Shown here one piece after another: positions 48,863 through 56,665 of a DNA stretch of 64,000 nucleotides. Origin of the DNA: Kineococcus sp. NBC_00420 (GTDB lineage: Bacteria > Actinomycetota > Actinomycetes > Actinomycetales > Kineococcaceae); the NCBI RefSeq assembly GCF_036021035.1, contig NZ_CP107930.1, forward strand, positions 2,914,001-2,978,000, given 5' to 3'. Below the pieces are notes generated by a model. It did not search any database. It was not told the DNA's origin and worked only from the letters and a program-made list of their open reading frames with translations. The translations under genes and the position numbers were made by a program. Position 1 is the stretch's first letter, and the number at the start of each line of letters is the position of its first letter.

Positions 48863-50022
48863 TAAACTGTTCGCCCGTCGCTCCAGCGGGGGAGGAGGAC
48901 GTCGAAGCGGCAGCCGCCGGGCACGTTCGCCACGCTGACGCGGCCGGCGTGGGCGGTGACGATGCCCTTGACGATCGCCAGGCCGAGACCGGCACCGTTG
49001 GTCCAGCCGGTGAGTTCCGACGTCGGTCCGGTCGGGGTGCGGGCGGGGGTTCCCCGCCAGCCGGCGTCGAAGATCAGGGCCAGGTCCTCCTCGGGGATCC
49101 CGCCCCCGGAATCGGTGACCGACAGCACGACGTGGTCCTCGGGGGCCTCGCAGGCGGAGATGAGGATCTCCCCGCCCTCCTCGGTGTGCTGGATGGCGTT
49201 CACCAGCAGGTTGTTCAGCACCCGGGAGAGTTCGCGCGGATCACCGCGGACCGTGAGGTCGCCGGTGCGGGACTCGCGCAACGTGATCCCGCGGGCCACG
49301 GCGACGGGGTGCAGGTCGGCGACGGAATCGCTGAGCAGGTCGTAGAGCGACATCGTCTCCGGACGCAGGCGCAGCGTTCCCGACTGGATCTTGGAGAGTT
49401 CGAAGAGGTCGTCCACCATTCCGGTCAGGACCTCGGCCTGGCCCCGGATCTGACGGTGGTAACGGGCGGGGTCCTGGGCGACGCCGTCCTCCAGCGATTC
49501 CGCCATCGCCTGCAGCGCGGCCAACGGGGTGCGCAGGTCGTGGGAGATCCACGCCACCAGCCGACGGCGGGAGGCGTCGAGCGCCGCGACCTCCGTGCGG
49601 GCGGCCTCGAGCTTCCGGGACGTCTCGGCGAGTTCCCCGGACAACCTCGAGAACTCCCCCGTCTCGTACTCGGCGGTCACGACCTGCCCCTCGGCGACGG
49701 CACGGAGGTCGCGGCGGAACCGGTCGGTGGCCCGGGCGGTGCGCGTCCCCAGCACCGCGGCCACGGCCAGCCCGGACAGCGACGACGCCCCGAGGACCCA
49801 GCAGAGGACGACGAGGTCGTGGCCGGAGAGGTACATCTGCGCGCCGATGGCGAGCGTCGCGGCCGCGGTCGACACCGCCAACCCCGTCGCCAGGACCAGG
49901 AGCCGCACCACCGCGGCACTGCGACGCAGCAGGTGCAGCGCGAACAGCGTGACCACACCGGTCAGCAGGGCGACGCCCACCGCCGTCACCAGGATGCGCA
50001 CGAGGTCGCCGGACGGGATCAC
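48862..50022 (-). CDS. Membrane sensor histidine kinase (HisKA type)
   Basis: A 386-residue kinase with three N-terminal helices (about residues 8-32, 38-60 and 68-92) and very short loops, so sensing is probably intramembrane. A HAMP-like linker is followed by the dimerisation helix RRRLVAWISHDLRTPLAAL with His161, and a HATPase domain (NNLLVNAIQHTEEGG, VTDSGGGIPEEDLALIF, GAGLGLAIVKGIV). GTG at 50022 overlaps the response-regulator stop. Together they form a two-component system divergent from the putative methylthio-sugar locus, which may be its target. Confidence 0.92.
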   Translation of the reverse strand: MIPSGDLVRILVTAVGVALLTGVVTLFALHLLRRSAAVVRLLVLATGLAVSTAAATLAIGAQMYLSGHDLVVLCWVLGASSLSGLAVAAVLGTRTARATDRFRRDLRAVAEGQVVTAEYETGEFSRLSGELAETSRKLEAARTEVAALDASRRRLVAWISHDLRTPLAALQAMAESLEDGVAQDPARYHRQIRGQAEVLTGMVDDLFELSKIQSGTLRLRPETMSLYDLLSDSVADLHPVAVARGITLRESRTGDLTVRGDPRELSRVLNNLLVNAIQHTEEGGEILISACEAPEDHVVLSVTDSGGGIPEEDLALIFDAGWRGTPARTPTGPTSELTGWTNGAGLGLAIVKGIVTAHAGRVSVANVPGGCRFDVLLPRWSDGRTV

Positions 50023-50750
50023 GCGGCGCCCACCGCGTCGAAGCGGTACCCGACGCCCCACACCGTCAGCAGGTGGCGCGGCGACGTCGGGTCGTCCTCG
50101 ATCTTCTCCCGCACCCGGCGGACGTGGACGGTCACCGTGGACAGGTCCCCGAAACTCCACTGCCACACCTCGCGCAGCAGTTGCTCCCGGCTGAACACCT
50201 GGTCGGGGTGCTTGAGCAGGAACGCCAGCAGGTCGAACTCCCGGACCGACAACGGCAGGGGAACTCCGTCGCGGCTCGCGGTGCGACGGGAGACGTCGAG
50301 CCCGAAGGCGCCGACCTCGAACGGGGTCTGCGGGCTGTTGCGCGCCACGCTGCGGCGCAGCAACGACCGGGCGCGGAGCACGAGTTCCCGCGGGGAGAAC
50401 GGTTTCGCCAGGTAGTCGTCCGCGCCGGCCTCGAGGCCGTCGATGCGGTCCTCCACGTCCCCCAGGGCGGTGAGCATGATGATCGGGGTGCGCGACGTCT
50501 CACGGATCCGCCGGCACACGGTGGCCCCGTCGAGTCCGGGCAGCATGCGGTCCAGCACGACGAGGTCCGGTGGCGTCCGCGTGAACTGGCGCAGCCCCGC
50601 GATCCCGTCCGGTGCGGTGTCGACGAGCAGTCCGGCTGAACGCAGGTACTCCTCGGCGACCTCCCGGACCGTCGGGTCGTCCTCGACGACGAGCACCCGG
50701 CGGTCGCGCAGATCCTCCTCGGCGGGGACGGCGGCGTCGCGGGGTTCCAT
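50019..50750 (-). CDS. OmpR-family response regulator
   Basis: A 243-residue regulator: receiver with acidic pair in VLVVEDDPTVRE, phosphorylated Asp67 in LVVLDRMLPGLDG, and KPFSPRELVLR Lys; winged-helix output with LSVREFDLLAFLLKHPDQVFSREQLLREVWQW and VTVHVRRVREKIEDDP, WGVGYRF end. ATG start. It is divergent from the GT2 gene (122 bases between starts), and the gap holds a perfect 9-bp inverted repeat overlapping the likely -35 of the GT2 operon. Confidence 0.94.
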   Translation of the reverse strand: MEPRDAAVPAEEDLRDRRVLVVEDDPTVREVAEEYLRSAGLLVDTAPDGIAGLRQFTRTPPDLVVLDRMLPGLDGATVCRRIRETSRTPIIMLTALGDVEDRIDGLEAGADDYLAKPFSPRELVLRARSLLRRSVARNSPQTPFEVGAFGLDVSRRTASRDGVPLPLSVREFDLLAFLLKHPDQVFSREQLLREVWQWSFGDLSTVTVHVRRVREKIEDDPTSPRHLLTVWGVGYRFDAVGAA

Positions 50751-50785
50751 CCCGTCATGCTAGGTCGGGGGTCGGGTGCCGACCC

Positions 50786-50829
50786 CGGTTCCGCGGGGCG
50801 GAACCGAGGTCGTCCCCGGTTCGTAAGGT
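50786..50829. promoter_or_regulatory. Palindrome and promoter ahead of the GT2 operon
   Basis: CGGTTCCGC (50786-50794), three bases, GCGGAACCG (50798-50806) is a perfect inverted repeat. TAAGGT at 50824-50829 fits an actinobacterial -10; 17 bases upstream the -35 position coincides with the right arm of the palindrome. This suggests control of the GT2 operon by a dimeric regulator, possibly the adjacent OmpR protein. Confidence 0.5.
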
Positions 50830-50872
50830 TTGGCGGCCCCCCGGCCGGCGAGCGCTGCCTAGCGTGCTGAGC

Positions 50873-51550
50873 ATGTCTCCCCGTGCGACCGCTGAGGTCG
50901 ACGTCGTGCTGCCCTGCTGGAACGAGGTCGCGGCCCTGCCGCAGGTGCTCGGCGCCCTGCCCGCCGGCTTCCGCGCCGTCGTCGTCGACAACGCCTCGAA
51001 CGACGGCTCGGGGGACGTGGCGCGGGCGCTCGGGGCCCTCGTCGTCGACGAACCCGTCCGCGGGTACGGCTCCGCGGTCCACGCCGGGCTGCTCGCGGCC
51101 ACGGCCGAGTTCGTCGTCGTCTGCGACGCGGACTGCTCGATCGACCTCGCTGACGCCCCCGGGTGGGTCCTGCCGGTGGCGGCCGGGGAGAGCGACCTCG
51201 TCGTCGGGCGGCGACGTCCGCTCGGTCGTGGGGTCTGGCCCTGGCACGCGCGGGTCGCCAACGCCGCCCTCGCGGCGCGGGTCCGGGCGCGCACGGGACT
51301 GGCGGTCCACGACCTCGCCCCGGTCCGGGCGGCACGGCGACGCGACCTGCTCGCGCTCGGGGTGCGCGACCGGCGCAGCGGCTACCCGCTGGAACTCCTG
51401 CTCCGGGCTGGTGCGGCCGGGTGGCGGGTCCGTGAGGTCGACGTCGCGTACCGCCCTCGGGCCGGACGGTCGAAGGTGACGGGCACCGTGAGCGGAACGC
51501 TGACCGCCGCTCTCGACATGAGCCGTCGGCTGACGGAGGCCGACCGGTGA
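50873..51550 (+). CDS. GT2 glycosyltransferase (polyprenyl-phosphate-sugar synthase type)
   Basis: A 225-residue soluble GT-A enzyme. VDVVLPCWNEVAALPQVLGAL binds the nucleotide, VVDNASNDGSGDVARAL follows, and VVCDADCS carries the DxD metal motif near residue 82; SGYPLELLLRAGAAGWRVREVDVAYRPRAGRSKVTGT is typical of dolichyl-phosphate-mannose-synthase-like enzymes. No membrane helix. It resembles M. tuberculosis Rv0539 in length and type, so it may make a polyprenyl-phosphate sugar donor for the GT-C transferase at 54483-55847. First gene of an overlapping three-gene operon (its TGA overlaps the next GTG). Confidence 0.85.
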   Translation: MSPRATAEVDVVLPCWNEVAALPQVLGALPAGFRAVVVDNASNDGSGDVARALGALVVDEPVRGYGSAVHAGLLAATAEFVVVCDADCSIDLADAPGWVLPVAAGESDLVVGRRRPLGRGVWPWHARVANAALAARVRARTGLAVHDLAPVRAARRRDLLALGVRDRRSGYPLELLLRAGAAGWRVREVDVAYRPRAGRSKVTGTVSGTLTAALDMSRRLTEADR

Positions 51551-52155
51551 CCACCTTGGTGGTCATCGCCAAGGAGTGCCTCCCGGGCCGGGTCAAGACG
51601 CGGCTCTGCCCACCGTTCAGCCCGCACGAGGCCGCGGAGATCGCGGCGGCCTGCCTCGCGGAAACCCTCGTCGCGCTGGCTCCGCTGCCCTTCGACGACC
51701 ACGTCCTGTTCCTCGACGGACGCCCGCCGGTCGGGACGGGCGAGCGGTGGCGGGTCGAACCCCAGCCCGCGGGCAACCTCGACGAGCGGCTCGCGGAACT
51801 GTTCGACCGCGTGCAGGGTCCGTCGCTGCTGGTCGGGATGGACACTCCGCACCTGGACCCGCGCGTTCTCGAACCCCTCACGACGTGGCCCGACGCGGTG
51901 GACGCGGTGTTCGGTCCCGCCACCGACGGCGGGTTCTGGGCCCTCGGTCTGCGCGAACCCGACGGGTCACTCGTCCGGGGGGTTCCCATGTCCCGCGCGG
52001 ACACGGGACGGCACCAGCGCGACCGGCTGCGCGGGCTGCGGGTCCTCGACCTGCCGCCGATGACCGACGTCGACACCGTCGGGGACCTCGCACGGGCGGC
52101 CGCCGGTTCTCCCCGGCTCGCCGCGGTGCTGCAGAGCCTGCGGGCGGCGTCGTGA
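51547..52155 (+). CDS. DUF2064 / TIGR04282-type GT-A fold protein
   Basis: A 202-residue protein of the DUF2064 family, related to nucleotidyl- and glycosyltransferases: VVIAKECLPGRVKTRLCPPF (residues 5-24) is the defining start, VGMDTPHLDP the metal Asp segment, and VDAVFGPATDGGFWALGLR the most conserved core. Equivalent to Rv0540 in the M. tuberculosis locus. It may activate a sugar-1-phosphate or transfer a sugar. GTG overlaps the GT2 stop, and its own TGA overlaps the methyltransferase GTG. Confidence 0.88.
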   Translation: MTTLVVIAKECLPGRVKTRLCPPFSPHEAAEIAAACLAETLVALAPLPFDDHVLFLDGRPPVGTGERWRVEPQPAGNLDERLAELFDRVQGPSLLVGMDTPHLDPRVLEPLTTWPDAVDAVFGPATDGGFWALGLREPDGSLVRGVPMSRADTGRHQRDRLRGLRVLDLPPMTDVDTVGDLARAAAGSPRLAAVLQSLRAAS

Positions 52156-52829
52156 CCGCCGAACCCCTCGGCTCGCCGGCCGGCGGTTTCGCCGGACCCT
52201 ACGACCGTGCGGTGCAGCGTCGTCACGGTTCGCTGACGCTGCGAGGGTTCGACGGGGAACTCCTCGGGACCCTCGACGTGTCCCGGTTCTGCGCGGCAGC
52301 CGACGCCACCGACCTGGACGCGCTCGCCCGGACCCGGGGAACGGTCCTCGACCTGGGGTGCGGACCGGGTCGCCTCGTCGAGGCCGCTCTGCGCGCCGGA
52401 CGACCCGCCCTGGGGGTGGACACCTCCCGGACGGCCGTCGCCGCGGCCCGGGCGGGCGGGTTGCCGGTGCTGCGCCGCGACGTGTTCGGCCCGTTGCCCG
52501 ACGGCTGGGACACCGTGCTCCTCCTCGACGGGAACCTCGGGATCGGTGGTCGCCCGGCCGACCTGCTGGGGCGGTGTCGTGAACTCCTCGCCCCCGGCGG
52601 CCGGGTGCTCGTGGAGTGTTCCCCCGACCCGACCGTCGACCGGTCCCTCGACGTGCTGCTCGAGGACGACGGGGGTCGCTCCACGCTGTTCCCGTGGGCG
52701 GTCGTCGGGGCCCCGGCGCTCTCCCGCCACGCCCGCGACGCGGGTCTGCGGGTGGTGCGCAGCTGGAACGGGGCGGGCCGCTCGTTCGCCCTGCTCAGTC
52801 CCGGCTCCCGGCCCGACCGCGGTCGATGA
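52152..52829 (+). CDS. Class I SAM-dependent methyltransferase
   Basis: A 225-residue Rossmann methyltransferase. GTVLDLGCGPGRLVEAALRAG (SAM motif I, about residues 64-84), ALGVDTSRTAVAAARA (acidic ribose-binding Asp), VLLLDGNLGIGG (motif III-like) and LAPGGRVLVECSPDP (motif V region). The substrate is unknown; within a sugar locus, O- or S-methylation of a glycan precursor is possible, and it would also produce SAH rather than MTA. GTG overlaps the DUF2064 stop. Its end overlaps the convergent membrane gene by 35 bases. Confidence 0.88.
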   Translation: MTAEPLGSPAGGFAGPYDRAVQRRHGSLTLRGFDGELLGTLDVSRFCAAADATDLDALARTRGTVLDLGCGPGRLVEAALRAGRPALGVDTSRTAVAAARAGGLPVLRRDVFGPLPDGWDTVLLLDGNLGIGGRPADLLGRCRELLAPGGRVLVECSPDPTVDRSLDVLLEDDGGRSTLFPWAVVGAPALSRHARDAGLRVVRSWNGAGRSFALLSPGSRPDRGR

Positions 52830-53223
52830 GCAGGGTCGCGGCGCAGACCAGCAGGGTGAGCACCCACACCCCGACCAGCGTCCGGCCGTAGTCCAGCGGC
52901 AGGACGCTGGGGTTGCGCGGGCCGAGTTCCCTGGCGTGCCGTTCCGCCAGCCCCACCGCGGTCAGCAGGAGCGCCGCGAGGAGGGAACTCCGGAGCACCG
53001 TCCGCGCCGCACCCCCCACCCGGTGCGTGGTCCGCCGCAGGACCAGGTCGCCCACGTGGAAGGCGGGCGCCAGGACGGCGTCGTGGGCCAGGACCGCCGC
53101 CGCCAGCCACAGCCCCAGGTTCAGCCACTGCGCCGGGGTGTGCAGCGCCCGGGTCAGGTGCAGCGCGCCCACCCCCAGCAGACTCAGACCGATCAGGAGC
53201 AGGACGGAACGGGCACGACGCAT
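52795..53223 (-). CDS. Four-helix membrane protein of the molybdoenzyme operon
   Basis: A 142-residue integral membrane protein with four helices (about 6-25, 34-55, 75-93 and 115-133). His21, His47 and His56 lie near membrane interfaces. I do not recognise a family. ATG overlaps the stop of the molybdopterin oxidoreductase (ATGA), and that gene overlaps the cytochrome gene, so the three are translated together. A role as an anchor or quinone-side subunit is possible but not shown. Its 3' end overlaps the methyltransferase gene. Confidence 0.7.
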   Translation of the reverse strand: MRRARSVLLLIGLSLLGVGALHLTRALHTPAQWLNLGLWLAAAVLAHDAVLAPAFHVGDLVLRRTTHRVGGAARTVLRSSLLAALLLTAVGLAERHARELGPRNPSVLPLDYGRTLVGVWVLTLLVCAATLLIDRGRAGSRD

Positions 53224-53831
53224 CACGGCAGGACCTCCATCGAAGCGATCCACTTCGTCTGCAGCACACCGGGTCGCCCCGGGGCGATGACCCGGGCGGG
53301 AAACCCGTGGTCCAGGTCGAGGGGTTCCCCGAACAGGTCGAGAGCCAGGAGCGTCCGTTCCGCGCGGACGAACTCGGGTCTCATCGTCGTGACGCTGTAC
53401 CGACTGCCCTGCTGCAGGCTGTGGAAGCGGACGGAGTCCGTGGTCGAGCCCCCCACGAGTCCCACGAGGTCGCTGACCCGGACACCCGACCAGTCCGCGC
53501 TGGACGACCAGCCCTCGACGCAGGCGAGCGGAACCTCCACCGCGGTCTGCGGAAGGGTCCGCAGGTCCTCGAGGCTGAACGTCCGGGTTCCCGTCGGCCC
53601 CGTGAGGGACAGCCGCCAGGTGTCCGCGCTCGCGACGTCGAGGACGCGGGCCTCCTCCGCCGTCGTGTTGACCGGCAGGGACTGCGGGCCACGTCCGCGG
53701 ACCCGGGGGCCCAGGACGTTCAGCCCGGACAACCACCCGAAGCTCTGCCCGGCCGTGGTGGCCACGACCGCACCGACCGCGGTCGCGGTGGCGATCAGCA
53801 ATCCGCGTCGCGTCGTCCCCTCCCCGTTCAC
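53223..53831 (-). CDS. Exported molybdopterin oxidoreductase (SUOX/MsrP-like)
   Basis: A 202-residue member of the sulfite oxidase fold. Residues 1-30 form a Tat-type leader or anchor (TTRRGLLIATATAVGAVVATTAG, twin Arg at 8-9). Cys104 in PLACVEGWSSSADWSGV is the expected molybdenum ligand, matching the CVEaWS context of MsrP/YedY. RPEFVRAERTLLALDLFGEPLDLDHGFPARVIAPGRPG is the rest of the pterin-binding core. It is shorter than sulfite oxidases and lacks a haem domain. GTG start overlaps the cytochrome b stop. The pair resembles MsrPQ, a periplasmic sulfoxide reductase and its haem membrane partner. Confidence 0.85.
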   Translation of the reverse strand: MNGEGTTRRGLLIATATAVGAVVATTAGQSFGWLSGLNVLGPRVRGRGPQSLPVNTTAEEARVLDVASADTWRLSLTGPTGTRTFSLEDLRTLPQTAVEVPLACVEGWSSSADWSGVRVSDLVGLVGGSTTDSVRFHSLQQGSRYSVTTMRPEFVRAERTLLALDLFGEPLDLDHGFPARVIAPGRPGVLQTKWIASMEVLP

Positions 53832-54388
53832 CGGGAACCTCCGCGCCAGTGCGCCACGATCTCGGGGAGCTTCGCGGAGACGTGGACGAACGTGCTGCCC
53901 ACGACGATCCAGGCCAGCGCGTAGTGCGTGCTGCGGAAGGGGAACCTCCACGGGTACCACTGGAAGGTGTTCAGCAGGCCGGTGACCGGTTCGACCACGG
54001 CGGCGCCGATGAGGACGGCGATCGACAACCGTTCGAGCAGTTCCAGCACCGAGTGCACGGGAGGCCAGACGAACAACCGCGGGTACACGGTCCACAGCTT
54101 CGCCACGATCAACGGGAACAGGGAGATCCCCGTCGTGATGTGGATCCCCTGGCTGAGCTGGTAGAGGTTCGCCGGCCACGTCGGGAACCGCATCCAGGGT
54201 CGCGGGTCCTGCAGGAAGTGGCTGTAGAGGCCCGTGAGGAAGCAGATCGTGAACGCCAGTCCGAGCAGTCGTCCGAGCACGACCGCCGAGCGGGTGTCAC
54301 GAGCGGGGGCGTCCAGCTGTCGCTGGATCCACGCGCTGCGTTCCTCGACGGCCCGGGTGAGCCGGAGTCTTCTCGACATGGGTTCCAT
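53828..54388 (-). CDS. Di-haem b-type cytochrome membrane subunit (MsrQ/cyt b561-like)
   Basis: A 186-residue membrane protein with four helices (about 37-58, 82-103, 119-141 and 153-173). His57 and His83 on helices 1-2 and His155 and His169 on helix 4 are positioned to ligate two b haems. It is not closely matched to YedZ by any motif I can name, but the gene order (cytochrome then exported molybdoenzyme) and size fit a quinol-linked electron donor. ATG at 54388 (GAGG upstream); ATG at 54379 is an alternative. The stop overlaps the oxidoreductase start. Confidence 0.75.
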   Translation of the reverse strand: MEPMSRRLRLTRAVEERSAWIQRQLDAPARDTRSAVVLGRLLGLAFTICFLTGLYSHFLQDPRPWMRFPTWPANLYQLSQGIHITTGISLFPLIVAKLWTVYPRLFVWPPVHSVLELLERLSIAVLIGAAVVEPVTGLLNTFQWYPWRFPFRSTHYALAWIVVGSTFVHVSAKLPEIVAHWRGGSR

Positions 54389-54482
54389 CGTCCTCAGCGG
54401 TTCACCCCTGCGGGCGCCGAGTTCTTACGGTCCGCGAACAGGTCCCCTCGTCCTCAGCGGTGGAGCCTTCGGGCGGGGCAGC

Positions 54483-55847
54483 ATGGACGACGTGCGGATC
54501 GCCCTGTCCGGAACTCTCCTCGCCCTCGCCGCCGTCGCCCTCGTGGTGGCCGAACGGCGTTCCGGCTACTTCGGTCCGACTCCCAGCGGGCCGTGGCTGG
54601 TGTCCGCGGTCCTCGTCGGGGGCGTTCTCGCGGCGGCCGCCGCGGTGATCCTCCCGGGGGGCCTGCGCCGGACGGGTCTGCTCGTCGTCGGCGGTGCTGC
54701 GCTGCTGGGCCTCGCCGGGCTCGTCACCGCGCCGACGACGAGCACCGATTCCGCCCGCTACGCCTGGGACGGGATCGTCGCGGGCCACGGCACCTCGCCC
54801 TACGCGCACGTGCCGGCCGCGGACGACCTGGCGGGGTGGCGACCGTCCTGGTTGTTCCCCGCGGGCCCGTGTCCCGGTGGCCGGTTCGTCACGGGAGCGG
54901 GAGTTCCCAGCGGTGATCCGCTGTGCACGGCGTTGAACCGCGTCGGGGTTCCGACGATCTACCCGCCGTTCGCCCAGGGGTTCTTCACCCTGGTGCGTGC
55001 GCTGGTCCCCGTGAGCGCACGGTTCCTGCCCTTCCAGGTCGCCGGGCTCGTGCTCGTCGTAGCGGTGACGGCCGTCCTCGTCGTGGCGATGCGGCGACGG
55101 GGGACCGACCCCCGTTGGGCCGCGTGCTGGGGGTGGTCGCCGTTCGTCGTGCTGGAGGCGGTGAACAACGCCCACGTCGACGTCCTCGGCTGCCTGGCGG
55201 GAGTGCTGGGGACCCTCGTGCTCGCGGTGGGGGGCCGTCGGCGGCGCACGGTCCTCGGGGGGATCCTGCTCGGGCTGGCGGTCGTCACGAAGTTCGTGCC
55301 GGCGCTGCTCGTCCCGCCGCTGCTGCGTCGACGTCCGGTGACGTTGCTCGTGTCGATCGCGGCGACGGTGGGTCTGTCCTACGTGCCCTACGTCGTCTGG
55401 ACCGGCCGGGGGGTCCTGGGTTTCCTGCCGGGGTACCTCTCGGAGGAGGGCTACGACAGCGGACGGCGCTTCGTGCTCCTGGGGTTCCTGTCGGGTGGGG
55501 CCGCGACGACCGTCGCCCTCCTGCTGCTCGCCCTGGCCGCGGTGCTGGCCTGGCGCCTCGCGGACCCCGACCGGCCGTGGACCGCGCAGACCGTGCTGAC
55601 GGGTTCCGTCCTGCTGATCGTCTCCCCGACCTACCCGTGGTACTCGTTGCTGCTCGTCCCCGGACTCGCGTTGAGCCGGCGGCCGGAGTGGCTCCTCGTC
55701 CCGCTGGCCCTCGAAGCCCGGGTGTTCTCGCCCGACCGGTGGCCGACGGTCGTCCTGGTCGCGGCCGTCCTCGTCCTCGTCGCCTCGCTGCTGCGGGCGC
55801 GACGCCGTCCCCTCGCACCGCACCGAACCCTGGAGGTCGTCTCGTGA
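54483..55847 (+). CDS. GT-C polyprenol-phosphate-sugar-dependent glycosyltransferase (MTX transferase candidate)
   Basis: A 454-residue integral membrane protein with about 12 helices and GT-C features: TDSARYAWDGIVAGHGTSPY near residue 88 carries the catalytic Asp after helix 2, as in mycobacterial mannosyl/arabinosyl transferases; NNAHVDVLGCLAGVLGTL and TKFVPALLVPPLLRR follow. Length is close to M. tuberculosis Rv0541c, the proposed methylthioxylose transferase. The ATG at 54483 is chosen; upstream is a 94-base gap with a CGTCCTCAGCGGT direct repeat (54389 and 54449 regions). The downstream MTA phosphorylase GTG overlaps its stop. Confidence 0.85.
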   Translation: MDDVRIALSGTLLALAAVALVVAERRSGYFGPTPSGPWLVSAVLVGGVLAAAAAVILPGGLRRTGLLVVGGAALLGLAGLVTAPTTSTDSARYAWDGIVAGHGTSPYAHVPAADDLAGWRPSWLFPAGPCPGGRFVTGAGVPSGDPLCTALNRVGVPTIYPPFAQGFFTLVRALVPVSARFLPFQVAGLVLVVAVTAVLVVAMRRRGTDPRWAACWGWSPFVVLEAVNNAHVDVLGCLAGVLGTLVLAVGGRRRRTVLGGILLGLAVVTKFVPALLVPPLLRRRPVTLLVSIAATVGLSYVPYVVWTGRGVLGFLPGYLSEEGYDSGRRFVLLGFLSGGAATTVALLLLALAAVLAWRLADPDRPWTAQTVLTGSVLLIVSPTYPWYSLLLVPGLALSRRPEWLLVPLALEARVFSPDRWPTVVLVAAVLVLVASLLRARRRPLAPHRTLEVVS

Positions 55848-56665
55848 ACCGCCCACTCCCTCGTGTCGCCGTCATCGGCGGGTCGGGTCTCTACCGGTTC
55901 TTCGACTCCGACGCGGAGCAGGTGCGCGGTGTGGAGGTCACCACGCCCTACGGTCGGCCGTCCGGAGCGGTCCGGGTCGGTGACCTCGGCGGTCGTCCGG
56001 TCGCGTTCCTCGCCCGGCACGGCGAGGGTCACACGTTGCCGCCGCACCGCATCGACTACCGCGCGAACCTCTGGGCGCTCGCGTCGCTGGGCGTCCGGGC
56101 CGTCGTGACGACCGCCGCCGTCGGTGGGTTGAGCGAGCACGCCACGCCGGGACGGTTCGCCGTGCCGGACCAGCTCATCGACCGCACCCACGGTCGGCCG
56201 GACACGTTCTTCGACGGTCGCGGCCTGCCCGTGCAGCACCTGCCCGCCGCCGACCCCTACTGCCCGGAACTGCGTTCGCTCGCCCTCGACGCGCTCGCCC
56301 GGATCGGGGAGCAGCCGCTGTCGCCCGCGACGAGCGTCGTCATCCAGGGGCCGCGCTTCTCGACCGCCGCGGAGTCGGCCTGGTTCCGGTCTGCGGGTGC
56401 GGACCTGGTGAACATGACCCAGTACCCCGAGGCGGTGCTCGCCGCGGAACTCAACGTGGGTCTGGTGAACCTCGCGTTCATCACCGACCGAGACGCGGGT
56501 TCCGGTCCGGACACCGCCGACGCGTCACTGGTGCTGGCGCGGATGGCGGCGGCCGCACCGCGGATCCTCGCCGCGGTGCGCGCCGTCGTGGCCGCGGTGC
56601 CGGAGGACTACGCGCCACGGGAACTCATCGATCCCGCGGCCGTGGCGAAGGTGCTCGCCGCGTGA
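55844..56665 (+). CDS. S-methyl-5'-thioadenosine phosphorylase
   Basis: A 273-residue purine nucleoside phosphorylase of the MTAP group. VAVIGGSGLYRF (phosphate loop), LARHGEGHTLPPHRIDYRANLWAL, GPRFSTAAESAWFRSAGADLVNMTQYPEAVLAAEL and FITDRDAG. The TDRD pair of Asp favours 6-aminopurines (MTA) over guanosine. It would release adenine and 5-methylthioribose-1-phosphate. No other methionine-salvage gene (mtnA-D) is adjacent, so supplying methylthio-sugar for the neighbouring glycosyltransferases is more likely. Equivalent in position to Rv0535. GTG overlaps the preceding stop, and its own stop overlaps the epimerase start. Confidence 0.92.
   Translation: MNRPLPRVAVIGGSGLYRFFDSDAEQVRGVEVTTPYGRPSGAVRVGDLGGRPVAFLARHGEGHTLPPHRIDYRANLWALASLGVRAVVTTAAVGGLSEHATPGRFAVPDQLIDRTHGRPDTFFDGRGLPVQHLPAADPYCPELRSLALDALARIGEQPLSPATSVVIQGPRFSTAAESAWFRSAGADLVNMTQYPEAVLAAELNVGLVNLAFITDRDAGSGPDTADASLVLARMAAAAPRILAAVRAVVAAVPEDYAPRELIDPAAVAKVLAA

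Noticed and set aside
54389-54462. Direct repeat of CGTCCTCAGCGGT between the cytochrome and GT-C genes
   Set aside because: Noted in the GT-C entry, but with two copies 60 bases apart and no symmetry it is not enough to call an operator.
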